Below, one piece after another: positions 46,117-54,282 of a stretch of DNA of 64,000 bases. Source of the stretch: Candidatus Poribacteria bacterium (GTDB lineage Bacteria; Poribacteria; WGA-4E; WGA-3G). A program made the translations under genes and the position numbers. Location of the stretch: assembly GCA_028820845.1 (NCBI GenBank), contig JAPPII010000076.1, positions 25,340-89,339 of the forward strand, given 5' to 3'. Positions within the stretch are counted from its first letter, which is position 1; each line of letters begins with the position of its first letter. The notes below the pieces were generated by a model, which had not been told where the DNA came from, ran no database searches, and worked only from the letters and a program-made list of their open reading frames with translations.

Positions 46117-47299
46117 ATTGCTGCTTCATTGCTCCCCAGGTCGTTGTGAGATTAGTTCCAGGTGCAACGTCGAGGGGTGTATGGTCTTGCTTGTTTTTGG
46201 GAAACATGTTGATAATGGCGATATGATTAGCTGCATGTGCGGTGTCGAGAGGTATCTGACCTTGTTTGTTCTTGAGTGAGGGCTTGATGTCCTCATGAGC
46301 GAGTAAGGCTTGGACGATCTCCACCTTTTCATACATGACAGCATAGTGCAGCGCAGTCATTCCACCTACATCCTGTGCATTGATGTCAATGGCGGGGTCA
46401 TCCTCAAGTAATTGCAGTGCATATTCAGGAGGATTGTGTTTGGTCTCAAAGATAAACGGGTATCTGGGCTCGCAACCACCTACCCCTTTTCCGTAATCTA
46501 CAGAAACATAGTCATCAAAGAAACAATCATCTTTGGCAAGGTTTTCGTAATAGTATTTGTAAAGCCAGACGATGCCACGCTTGTCGTCCTCGCCGATGGC
46601 TAGCGGTGTATCGCCAAACCTGTATCCTGCCATCACTGATGCTGGCTGCGTGCCTGTTGTCCACTTCAACCCACCCCGACTACGCATAACTCCCACACGA
46701 GCATAAGTATCACTCAAGCCGAAGGTATGCCCAAACTCATGGTTAAGGACCCAGAGCATACGGGGTGTGGTTTTTGTCCCCACTCGCATGACTACTTTGG
46801 GTGGGAAAAGCAGCCCTATCCCGGCAAAGGATATTCCTGGAGTGCACTCAAAAGTCACCCGCAGATCGATCTCTCTGAATTCCTCTCCCAATATCTCCCA
46901 TATTCTCTGCAAGTCTTCAGGTTGATTGCGGTCGAATTGATTGAATTGATTGGGGTCGAAGTCAGGCTGTAGTTCGTAGATGAACCTATCAACAATCGGT
47001 CGTCCTGGTTGTAGTTCCTTGAGCGGCTCGAGCCATGTCCGAAGTGAGGCTGACATAGCATCCTCCAGTTCCTTGCCGTTTTGTCTTTCTTCTGGCTTAC
47101 AATCTATGTGATAACGGTATCCGATCTTCCACTGCGGCTTATGAACCTTGGTAATGAGTAACTTGTATTCGTCCAACGGAAACGCGCCCTCCGAATGCCC
47201 TGTCGTTACGAATCCATGTACTACGGGCGTGACACTGAAGGGGAGGGATACTACCAGCAGCATACTGAAGATATATCTCATTTTTTTCAAAACTTTCAT
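46115..47299 (-). CDS. Secreted zinc metalloprotease with ankyrin repeats (copy 1)
   Basis: 394 residues. A signal peptide (cut near VHGF), a metalloprotease domain with HEFGHTFGLSD at about 187-197 (HExxHxxGxxD, the metzincin pattern with Asp as third ligand) and a downstream PASVMAG Met-turn at about 219-225, then about three ankyrin repeats (from residue ~292: MTALHYAVMYEKVEIVQALLA). The C-terminus NLTTTWGAMKQQ matches a tail shared with three other secreted proteins here. A protease joined to ankyrin repeats suggests a targeted extracellular hydrolase. It is 72% to 100% similar by stretch to the 47536 copy. Confidence 0.82.
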   Translation of the reverse strand: MKVLKKMRYIFSMLLVVSLPFSVTPVVHGFVTTGHSEGAFPLDEYKLLITKVHKPQWKIGYRYHIDCKPEERQNGKELEDAMSASLRTWLEPLKELQPGRPIVDRFIYELQPDFDPNQFNQFDRNQPEDLQRIWEILGEEFREIDLRVTFECTPGISFAGIGLLFPPKVVMRVGTKTTPRMLWVLNHEFGHTFGLSDTYARVGVMRSRGGLKWTTGTQPASVMAGYRFGDTPLAIGEDDKRGIVWLYKYYYENLAKDDCFFDDYVSVDYGKGVGGCEPRYPFIFETKHNPPEYALQLLEDDPAIDINAQDVGGMTALHYAVMYEKVEIVQALLAHEDIKPSLKNKQGQIPLDTAHAANHIAIINMFPKNKQDHTPLDVAPGTNLTTTWGAMKQQ

Positions 47300-47377
47300 A
47301 CAATAGTCCTCATAATCCTACTGCCAAATCAGTATTTTGCCAGTTGCGCTGAAGTTGCCAGCGGCAAAAAAGTCGTT

Positions 47378-47535
47378 ACCGTGTGTATTCTTGTGCGAAA
47401 CTTGGCGACAGGGAACTCCTGAAAACAGAAGCAAGAGAAAGATCGGAAACAGTGTTGACATCTTCTTTGCGCCGCGGTAGTTCAGGAAACATGTTGATAA
47501 TGGCGATGTGATTAGCTGCACGTGCGATGTCGAGT
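47378..47535 (-). pseudogene. Remnant of the barrel-gene start and ankyrin/dockerin tail in duplication unit B
   Basis: 47378-47455 matches the signal-peptide end of the barrel gene (45896-45974), encoding LLLLFSGV. 47461-47535 matches the frame-shifted tail (offset 1421 from 46040). The barrel gene body is absent, so this is duplication debris and not an independent gene. Confidence 0.6.
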
Positions 47536-48717
47536 TCATTGCTGCTTCATTGCTCCCCAGGTCGTTGTGAGATTAGTTCCAGGTGCAACGTCGAGGGGTG
47601 TATGGTCTTGCTTGTTTTTGGGAAACATGTTGATAATGGCGATATGATTAGCTGCATGTGCGGTGTCGAGAGGTATCTGACCTTGTTTGTTCTTGAGTGA
47701 GGGCTTGATGTCCTCATGAGCGAGTAAGGCTTGGACGATCTCCACCTTTTCATACATGACAGCATAGTGCAGCGCAGTCATTCCACCTACATCCTGTGCA
47801 TTGATGTCAATGGCGGGGTCATCCTCAAGTAATTGCAGTGCATATTCAGGAGGATTGTGTTTGGTCTCAAAGATAAACGGGTATCTGGGCTCGCAACCAC
47901 CTGTCGTTCTTCCGTACTCTACAGAAACGTAGTCATCAAAGAAACAATCACCTGGAGCAAGGTTTTCATGATGGTATTTATAAAGCCAGATGATGCCACG
48001 CTTGTCGTCTTCGCCGATGGTTAGCGGGTTATCGTCAAGCAATGCTGCCATCACTGATGCTGGCTGCGTGCCTATTGTCTGCTTCAACCCACCTAGACTA
48101 GGCAGAGCGTCAGGATGAACAACATAAGTATCAAGCAAACCGAAGGCATGCCCAAACTCATGGGTAAGGACAGCGAGCATCATAGGCGTAACTTCTGTCG
48201 TCCCCATTCGCATGACTACCATAGGTGGGAAAAGCTCCCCTATCCGAGCAAAGGATGTGGGGGCTAGTGTGCACTCGAAAGTCACCCGCAGATCGATGTC
48301 TCCGAATTCCTCTCTCAATATCTCTCTTATTCTGTCCACGTCTTCAGGTTGATTGCGGTCGAATTGATTGAATTGATTGGGGTCAAAGTCAGGCTGTAGT
48401 TCATAGACGAACCTATCAACAATCGGTCGTCCTGGTTGTAGTTCCTTGAGCGGCTCGAGCCAGCTCCGAAGTGAGGCTGACATAGCATCCTCCAGTTCCT
48501 TGCCGTTTTGTCTTTCTTCTGGCTTACAATCTATGTGATAACGGTATCCGATCTTCCACTGCGGTTTGAAAATATGGGGCATCAACACTTTCACTTCAAG
48601 GTGATGCGGTGAAAAGCCGTCTGTCGCGAATCCATGTACTACGGGCGTGCCGCTGAAGAGCAGGGGCACTACCAGCAGCACACCGAAGATATATCTCATT
48701 TTTTTCAAAACTTTCAT
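47536..48717 (-). CDS. Secreted zinc metalloprotease with ankyrin repeats (copy 2)
   Basis: 393 residues, paralogue of the gene at 46115. It has the same signal peptide, HEFGHAFGLLD at about 186-196, a Met-turn-like SVMAAL and the identical ankyrin end and NLTTTWGAMKQQ tail. The DNA of the last ~300 bp is identical to copy 1, while the catalytic middle differs in sequence, so the pair may have split substrate range with the targeting end conserved, or the end was homogenised by gene conversion. Confidence 0.82.
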   Translation of the reverse strand: MKVLKKMRYIFGVLLVVPLLFSGTPVVHGFATDGFSPHHLEVKVLMPHIFKPQWKIGYRYHIDCKPEERQNGKELEDAMSASLRSWLEPLKELQPGRPIVDRFVYELQPDFDPNQFNQFDRNQPEDVDRIREILREEFGDIDLRVTFECTLAPTSFARIGELFPPMVVMRMGTTEVTPMMLAVLTHEFGHAFGLLDTYVVHPDALPSLGGLKQTIGTQPASVMAALLDDNPLTIGEDDKRGIIWLYKYHHENLAPGDCFFDDYVSVEYGRTTGGCEPRYPFIFETKHNPPEYALQLLEDDPAIDINAQDVGGMTALHYAVMYEKVEIVQALLAHEDIKPSLKNKQGQIPLDTAHAANHIAIINMFPKNKQDHTPLDVAPGTNLTTTWGAMKQQ

Positions 48718-48862
48718 ACAACAGTCCTCATCATCCTACTGCCAAATCAGTATTTTGTCAGTTGCGCTGAAGTTGCCAGCGGCAAAAAAAGTCGTCTATT
48801 TTGGAGAAAAATGCTGTAATCTATGTCAGAAACGTTTTTGGGTAAGATGGGAACTTCCTTTT

Positions 48863-50032
48863 TTAGAAGGAGGCTTGAAAGAGTGCGACCATATCGGTTT
48901 CCGTACACGCCCGCGGATTAAATTTGTGACAATGATCCAGCATAGCATCTGCTGCGAGTTTTGGAATCTTTCCGCGATCTAAGCCTGCAGCCCCAAGTCC
49001 CGCGGGCATATTCAATTCCGTATTAAACGCCCTAATCTTATCAATAGCAGCGTTCCCCGCTTCGTCAATATCCATGTCAGTGGTGTCTATGCCTAAGGTG
49101 CGTGCGACTTCAGCGTACTTCTCGCTGGCGTGAGAGAAGTTAAATTCCATAACGGGCGGCAGGAGGATAGCGTTTGCGACACCGTGCGGGATGGGTGCGT
49201 CTGTTGAGAGCTGATGCGCTAACGAGTGGACGGCACCGAGCCCCTTCTGGAAAGAGAATGCCGCCATGCACGATCCGAGGAGCATCTCTCCCCGCGCGGT
49301 TACGTCTTCACCATTATGATAGACCTTTTGGATATTCGCACTTAATATCTTGAGTGCCTGCAACGCGACCCCCTCAGCAATCGGGTGATATTTCGTTGCC
49401 GTATATGCCTCAATCCCATGGGTGATGGCATCCATACCTGTCGCCGCAGTGAGTGCGGGTGGCATACCGAGCGTTATGCCTGGATCTAGGAGTGCGATGT
49501 TCGCCATGTTGAAAGGGGTAACGATTGCGCGCTTTCGCCAACGGTCAGTTGTCTGTAGCGATGTATCTGTAATAATCGCGCCTTGTGAGACTTCACTGCC
49601 AGTACCAGCGGTTGTTGGCACGCATATTAAAGGAGGCATATCGCCACGAATCCGCGCAAGTCCACCAACATCAGCATAGTATGGCTCTAACGGTGGTTCG
49701 TGGGTTATTAGGAGGCGAATGGCTTTCGCGGCATCCATCACGCTTCCGCCACCAACAGCGATAACAACATCACAGGCTTCTGTTTTGTAAGCCTCCACAC
49801 CGTCTGCGATGCTGAGATCGGTAGGATTCGGTTCGATGTCTGAATAGATAGCATGCGCTAAACCTGCTGCGTCCAACGCCTCTATCGCCTTGGCAAGGAT
49901 ACCGGCATTGATAACGCCGGCATCGCTCACTAAGATCGGTTTTTTGCCATTAAAGGTTTTGACATACTCACCCAAATTTTGGATGGTGCCATCTCCAAAT
50001 TCAATGCGCGGGGGTAAGAAATAACTCAACAT
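48863..50032 (-). CDS. Iron-containing alcohol dehydrogenase
   Basis: 389 residues, usual family length. NAD(P)-dependent, group III. Dinucleotide-binding GGGSVMDAAKA near residue 95 and TAGTGSEVSQGA near 140; metal ligands are in the HGIEAYT segment (Asp/His), SLAHQLST and PHGVANA. The order resembles maleylacetate reductase and lactaldehyde-reductase-like enzymes. The start has weak spacing to a GGA-type site. The substrate is open; the neighbour at 50047 does not clarify it. Confidence 0.92.
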   Translation of the reverse strand: MLSYFLPPRIEFGDGTIQNLGEYVKTFNGKKPILVSDAGVINAGILAKAIEALDAAGLAHAIYSDIEPNPTDLSIADGVEAYKTEACDVVIAVGGGSVMDAAKAIRLLITHEPPLEPYYADVGGLARIRGDMPPLICVPTTAGTGSEVSQGAIITDTSLQTTDRWRKRAIVTPFNMANIALLDPGITLGMPPALTAATGMDAITHGIEAYTATKYHPIAEGVALQALKILSANIQKVYHNGEDVTARGEMLLGSCMAAFSFQKGLGAVHSLAHQLSTDAPIPHGVANAILLPPVMEFNFSHASEKYAEVARTLGIDTTDMDIDEAGNAAIDKIRAFNTELNMPAGLGAAGLDRGKIPKLAADAMLDHCHKFNPRACTETDMVALFQASF

Positions 50033-50046
50033 TTTTCATCCAATTC

Positions 50047-50769
50047 CTATCTCGTAGCCTTGAGGTGTGCCCAAGTGGTCGCGAGTTTACTTTTTGCGTC
50101 AACTGGCAATGAGGGTCCATCGGGTCCGTAGACGATGACATCATCATATTTCGCGACCGTTGCCCATGTTGCGAGACCGATACGTCCGACACCGCCTTCG
50201 GTATCATCGTCTACCTGTGCGACTTCTTCATCGTCAAGGATGACTGTGTAACTATCAGGGGTATTGACGATCTTGATGTGATACCAATCTTTATCTTTGA
50301 TGGTGTGGTTGCTATTCGCCCCGGCTTTGCCGCCCCACGATTCGACCTGTGAGCGTGTATTGCCCCAACCGCCAAGGTTCCACCAGTATTCCAGGGAGGG
50401 TTTGAGGTTTTCCATACGCGGCGGATGGTCTTCGAGTGCCTGTCCACGCGGTTGCATTAAGCCTTGGCAGCGGAACATAATCAAGAACCCTTCGGCACCA
50501 CTGACTTTGCTGCCTCGGACCTCATAGGTGTACTCACTCCAAGTGTCATCCCAGAATTCATCGGCAACAACACTCATGCAGTTAACGGAATTCTGGAGTT
50601 GATGGTATTGATCATCTGCGAATTCCCATTCTCCGAAAAGTGGGACCCATTTATCCTCAGATGCTTCTGCGTCATCGAAATTGTCCTCGAAATAGGTCTG
50701 TGCTGTCGCGAGTGTCACGATTCCAAAGGTGATTGCACAGATTATGATAAACAAGATACAGTTTTTCAT
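50047..50769 (-). CDS. Secreted LamG/DUF1080-like protein with W-tail
   Basis: 240 residues. Signal peptide (cut near ATAQT), then a beta-sandwich-like body (EDNFDDAE, WVPLFGEWEFADD, HIKIVNTPDSYTVILDDEEVAQVDDD, GRIGLATWATVAKYDDVIVYGPDG) like the DUF1080/concanavalin carbohydrate-binding families. It ends VDAKSKLATTWAHLKATR, the tail motif discussed in the findings. GGAG is upstream of the ATG. Probably exported to the surface. Confidence 0.78.
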   Translation of the reverse strand: MKNCILFIIICAITFGIVTLATAQTYFEDNFDDAEASEDKWVPLFGEWEFADDQYHQLQNSVNCMSVVADEFWDDTWSEYTYEVRGSKVSGAEGFLIMFRCQGLMQPRGQALEDHPPRMENLKPSLEYWWNLGGWGNTRSQVESWGGKAGANSNHTIKDKDWYHIKIVNTPDSYTVILDDEEVAQVDDDTEGGVGRIGLATWATVAKYDDVIVYGPDGPSLPVDAKSKLATTWAHLKATR

Positions 50770-50829
50770 AGTAAGATTCTCCTTTTTGGTATTATCAAAG
50801 GCTGCTGCCTGCTTGATGGGTCTACGCCC

Positions 50830-51393
50830 TCATTCTGACTTCTTTCCGACTTTTATTGATATAACATCCACATTTAAGTGACTGCCTTCTTTCTTTTTAA
50901 CTGATATTTCAGTATTATGTATCAAAGATTTTACCTCGGAGACCAAATCCCTTAAACGTTCCTCGCGCTTAATTAAATATATTGCCTCTTCTACTAATAA
51001 TTTCTGAGTCTCCCTGTAACCCTCATGCAAGCTGTTTATGTGTGCAGCTGCTTTGTTACGAGAATCTTTAAGTTTACCGTAAATGTCATTACCTCTAATT
51101 CTATTCCATTCATCTCTTAATTTCTCTGTATCTTTTTCGTAGGAGGAATCAAAACGAGTCTCTATACAAAAAGTATTCGTTCTCTGTTTTTTGGCAGATG
51201 GTTCTATTATTTTACATATATTCGTAATTATCGGTACAATATAATTTAAAACTTCAAAATAACTCACACGTCCCTCGTTTGTCAACAATTCCGACAATTT
51301 TTCTAAGTTATAATCTACATGCTCCATGCAGGAATCAAAATCTACATGCCCGGGAGCCCTGATACTTGCTGGTACAAACTCTTTCTTGTTCAT
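50830..51393 (-). CDS. HEPN-like helical protein
   Basis: 187 residues, alpha-helical throughout. RNKAAAH at about 112-118 fits the R-x(4-6)-H motif of HEPN RNase domains, flanked by helices (LNYIVPIITNICKII, KLRDEWNRIR, ETQKLLVEEAIYLIKREERLRDLV). HEPN proteins are often toxins or parts of defence systems. Nothing else in the sequence identifies a family, so this is a fold guess. It lies leftward next to the toxin-antitoxin pair and the second restriction locus, which supports a defence role. Confidence 0.45.
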   Translation of the reverse strand: MNKKEFVPASIRAPGHVDFDSCMEHVDYNLEKLSELLTNEGRVSYFEVLNYIVPIITNICKIIEPSAKKQRTNTFCIETRFDSSYEKDTEKLRDEWNRIRGNDIYGKLKDSRNKAAAHINSLHEGYRETQKLLVEEAIYLIKREERLRDLVSEVKSLIHNTEISVKKKEGSHLNVDVISIKVGKKSE

Positions 51394-51432
51394 CTTTGGT
51401 CCTCTTTATAATTTTAGTAAATATATTCTGGT

Positions 51433-51696
51433 TCAGGAATCCATACTTATAAGTCTCTCATAAGTATCATGTTTACCGACCCAAAACCAAATCAGGTTTC
51501 CAATATCCCCGCGTGCCAGTGCCCGGTAATTTTTATTGATTCTAATAGACCAGTATCTCCCAACCCTTTTAAACTGGAGCGAATTGTGTCTGGAATTTTG
51601 AAAAAACAACCCAAATTTTCTATGAACAGCATTTTTAACCTGGGATGGCAATTTGTCCAAAGCATCAAAAAAATCACTGTCAAATCTATTGTTCAT
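51433..51696 (-). CDS. RelE/ParE-type toxin
   Basis: 87 residues. The pattern FDSDFFDALDKLPSQVKNAVHRKFGLF, then RYWSIRINKNYRALARGD and WFWVGKHDTYERLI is the small beta-sheet toxin fold (ParE/RelE), including the R-I-N-x-x-Y-R-A centre and the C-terminal H-D-x-Y. Family members cleave mRNA at the ribosome or poison gyrase. It overlaps the upstream gene's end by 11 bp in the usual antitoxin-first order. Confidence 0.75.
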   Translation of the reverse strand: MNNRFDSDFFDALDKLPSQVKNAVHRKFGLFFQNSRHNSLQFKRVGRYWSIRINKNYRALARGDIGNLIWFWVGKHDTYERLISMDS

Positions 51697-52093
51697 GTTT
51701 TACTAACATTTCCTTAAGAGTCTCCCAATCGTAATATTTGCCTTCTCTAACATTTTGTTCGGATTTTTCAGCGAGGCTATCAAATGCTCCTGCTTCTATC
51801 GCTTTCAACAGTCGTCTATCGTGTTCATTTTCTTCCAATTCTATTGCTTCGTGAAGTTTGTCGGTCAGCAATATAATCAGTTCTTCCTTGGTTTGTGCTT
51901 GACCCTTAATATTGGCTATATAGTTGTCCAAATCGAGATACTGAATGTAACCGAACCAGTTCCCGGAATCCAATTCTAACAGACACGCTTCGTATGAATC
52001 CTCATATACTGGATCTACTATAGGTTCGATGCATTTATGAATATAATTTGAATTGAGTTTTGACCGGATTTCTCCGATAGATGTGCTTGACAT
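51686..52093 (-). CDS. Putative antitoxin partner of the RelE/ParE toxin
   Basis: 135 residues from ATG 52093 (an ATG at 52099 is also possible; the GGAG site is 8 nt from the second). The C-terminus NVREGKYYDWETLKEMLVKHEQ is helical and could wrap the toxin; the middle carries repeating acidic helices. I see no typical DNA-binding motif in the N-terminus. The assignment rests mainly on position: it immediately precedes and overlaps the toxin gene. Confidence 0.55.
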   Translation of the reverse strand: MSSTSIGEIRSKLNSNYIHKCIEPIVDPVYEDSYEACLLELDSGNWFGYIQYLDLDNYIANIKGQAQTKEELIILLTDKLHEAIELEENEHDRRLLKAIEAGAFDSLAEKSEQNVREGKYYDWETLKEMLVKHEQ

Positions 52094-52236
52094 TTTCATA
52101 TCTCCGTAGTGGCTACCTATGCTACAAGTGTCAGTTTGGATCTAAACTTGAAGAAAATAATCAGAATCGACTCTTTTGATTTCGTAAGTTTTGACTGTAG
52201 AAACCCTTATTTCCTATTGTCCTCGTTGCTCCTCGC

Positions 52237-52860
52237 TTATCTGTCTTGAGACAACTGGGGAAAGATAAACTTTTCGAGAAAAATTTTCCTGGCATAAAAG
52301 GCTCTTGAAGTACTTCCATGGCCACTTCCTTTCGTCCTGGGTTGAATGTATACACCCATTTTACCAGTAAGAGCCTCAAATCCTTGTGTACAGATTGTTT
52401 CCCTCACTAAGTCATAATCTGCTTTCACTTGATCGTAGACTGCCGGATTATCCAAATCAAAAGTTGTTACACAGTATAAAATTGATCTTTCCTCTCGTTG
52501 ACTTTCCCAAATTCTCGCAGCCACAACCATCCGTCTTAATTTCATTAGTAAATGGCTATCTTCAAAATCGGTTCGCTCAACGTTATAAGAGTCGATCATT
52601 GTTACTGCCATTGTTTCTTTAACTCTTAGCTTCCCATTCTTCAGATATTTTAAAGGAACTGTTTTTAGTTCCCACGACCCGAAATTAGGTGCCTGCGCCG
52701 AATTAATAGGCAAATCTAAATGTCTTTCAAGTACATGTCCTGCCCAACCTTTATTTTTGTTTTCGCCTTTAAATACGGTCACTTCGTAATCACTGGCCAA
52801 TTCTCGAAGATCCTGACCAGTAATCGTTGATAACTTTTGAACTGCTTTTTTTCTTTCCAT
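52237..52860 (-). CDS. MutH/Sau3AI-like restriction endonuclease
   Basis: 207 residues. KGWAGHVLERHLDL (E45) and APNFGSWELKTVPL (E64-x-K66) match the MutH/Sau3AI/MvaI nuclease core, where D, E and K make the active site. The Asp of that site is Asn59 here, an odd substitution that could reduce activity or be natural to this subgroup. It starts 15 nt after the methylase gene with GGAG 6 nt upstream, so the two are one R-M transcript. The recognition sequence is unknown. Confidence 0.78.
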   Translation of the reverse strand: MERKKAVQKLSTITGQDLRELASDYEVTVFKGENKNKGWAGHVLERHLDLPINSAQAPNFGSWELKTVPLKYLKNGKLRVKETMAVTMIDSYNVERTDFEDSHLLMKLRRMVVAARIWESQREERSILYCVTTFDLDNPAVYDQVKADYDLVRETICTQGFEALTGKMGVYIQPRTKGSGHGSTSRAFYARKIFLEKFIFPQLSQDR

Positions 52861-52875
52861 CGCTTTCTCCGATCA

Positions 52876-54027
52876 TCAATCGGCATTTGAGGCATTCTCA
52901 AACAGCATATTAGACAACTCATCAAGCCTCTGCCGAGCAATTTCGTTATATTCTTCTTGCCTCTCAATCATTATCCATCTCCGGTTATTTTGCTTGGCAA
53001 CGACTGCTGTAGTTCCGGTTCCAGAAAATGGGTCAAGTATGAGATCGTCCTCATTAGTTCCAGCCAAAATAAGCCGATTAACAACCGCCAAGGGCTTTTG
53101 CGACGGGTGTTTTCCAAACTTCTTTTCCGATCGCTTAGTGATCGGAATTTCCCACATGTTTCGCATTTGCTTGTCATTGTTCATTGCTTTCATCACTTCA
53201 TAATTGAACGTCCAATTTTTGGCTTTTTTGCTCTCATTGTTGACCGCCCAAATGATAAATTCAGTAGACTCAGTAAACATGCGACAGGTAATATTAGGTT
53301 GTGCATTAGGTTTGTACCAAACAAGTTGGCTGATAATTCGTCGGTCAAACAAGTTTTGAAGAATAAAACCAATTGTAAAAATACAGTGAAAAGATCCGAA
53401 GATGAACAGGTTTCCGTTTGTCTTCAGGACCCGCAATACCTCACGAATCCAGTCAACTGTGAACTCGAAATAGTCATCCTGTGCGAAAATATCCCACTGT
53501 TCCTGCATTGTAACATGGGAACTAAATGCCCAACCTAACCCTTTCTTTCTTGACATATTAAATGGTGGATCGGTGATACAACAATCGAAAACGCTATCAG
53601 GAAAATCTTGCAGAACTTTTAAGCAGTCCCCCGATACAATTTGATTGACAGGAAGTTTTTTCGTTCCGCCAAAAAGAGTTGGTGGATATCCAATACTGTC
53701 AGAGGACGGCTCGCGTATATCTCCGTTCGCTGCTGGTGCTGATACCTTTGTATTTTTCAACGGATGGATACCTGTTGAAAGATATTCAATCATCTGAACC
53801 TTTTTCAACGACGAATATCCCTTCAAACCACGCTTTTTAAGTTCTGCTCTCAACTCTTTAGTCCGCATTTCACGGTAATCCACCTGCTCAACAGTATTTT
53901 TCAGCGGAGGAATTCCTGTCAAAAGATATTCAATCATTTGGGCTTTCTTCAGTGACGAGTACCCTTTCAATTCGCGCTTTTTGAGTTCCGCTCTTAACTC
54001 TTTGATTTTCATCTGGTGATAGTTCAT
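52876..54027 (-). CDS. DNA methyltransferase (N6/N4) with two SAP-like repeats
   Basis: 383 residues. Two ~32-residue SAP-like repeats at the N-terminus (KIKELRAELKKRELKGYSSLKK and again at ~53), which could add DNA binding. The catalytic motif TDPPFN is at about 152-157 and the SAM motif DPFSGTGTT near 330, so motif IV precedes motif I (beta-class order). DPPF fits adenine-N6 methylation but does not prove it. It is directly followed by the MutH-like nuclease gene. The start lies 27 bp from the 221-bp element. Confidence 0.86.
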   Translation of the reverse strand: MNYHQMKIKELRAELKKRELKGYSSLKKAQMIEYLLTGIPPLKNTVEQVDYREMRTKELRAELKKRGLKGYSSLKKVQMIEYLSTGIHPLKNTKVSAPAANGDIREPSSDSIGYPPTLFGGTKKLPVNQIVSGDCLKVLQDFPDSVFDCCITDPPFNMSRKKGLGWAFSSHVTMQEQWDIFAQDDYFEFTVDWIREVLRVLKTNGNLFIFGSFHCIFTIGFILQNLFDRRIISQLVWYKPNAQPNITCRMFTESTEFIIWAVNNESKKAKNWTFNYEVMKAMNNDKQMRNMWEIPITKRSEKKFGKHPSQKPLAVVNRLILAGTNEDDLILDPFSGTGTTAVVAKQNNRRWIMIERQEEYNEIARQRLDELSNMLFENASNAD

Positions 54028-54054
54028 AGTTTAAGTACGTTCCTTTGTAGTTTA

Positions 54055-54275
54055 CTATAGTTTGGACAATTTCTGCGAGGCTAATGCGCATTTTCAAAAT
54101 GTTTCTGATTTTTCTTCAAGTTCCATACAAAAATCCAACTCGAAGAAAAATAAACGCCGATAGTAGAAGGCACAAGCCCCAGCGGGGCGAAATGTTTATA
54201 GAAACGCCATATCCTCAAGACATAAGCCCCAGCGGGGCGAAATGTGGATCCCATAAAAAATTGTCCAAAGTTTAG
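54055..54275. mobile_element. 221-bp non-autonomous element with 18-bp TIRs and 10-bp flanking repeat
   Basis: Left end CTATAGTTTGGACAATTT and the reverse complement of the right end (AAATTGTCCAAAGTTTAG) match at 16 of 18 positions. TTGTAGTTTA lies directly outside both ends (54045-54054 and 54276-54285), a likely 10-bp target duplication. Interior: two copies of a 22-bp hairpin. No gene is inside. It was inserted between the methylase start and the stop of the 54283 gene, whose stop codon lies in the right flanking copy. Confidence 0.75.
54174..54245. repeat. Two 22-bp hairpin repeats
   Basis: AAGCCCCAGCGGGGCGAAATGT at 54174-54195 and again at 54224-54245, 50 bp apart; each folds as GCCCC-AGC-GGGGC. 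They are part of the 221-bp element. Confidence 0.75.
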
Positions 54276-54282
54276 TTGTAGT

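Larger units (their letters stand above)
45896..48795 (-). repeat. Tandem duplication of about 1.42 kb
   Basis: Unit A (about 45896-47376) and unit B (about 47378-48795) are collinear at an offset near 1420 bp. Each carries the start of the barrel gene, a frame-shifted ankyrin/dockerin tail and one full metalloprotease-ankyrin gene plus ~80 bp of its upstream region. The 3' 300 bp of the genes are identical, the middle has diverged, and unit B lost about 66 bp between the barrel fragment and the tail. Confidence 0.85.

Noticed and set aside
47318..47539. Short frame joining signal-peptide-like and ankyrin remnants
   Set aside because: It is duplication debris: its two halves match the barrel-gene start and the frame-shifted tail in unit A, with a deletion between.
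52957..53538. 193-codon open frame on the plus strand
   Set aside because: Antisense to the methylase catalytic domain, which shows DPPF and DPFSGTGTT.
54174..54245. Two identical 22-bp repeats 50 bp apart, CRISPR-like
   Set aside because: Only two units, each a perfect hairpin, lying inside an inverted-repeat element; no cas genes.
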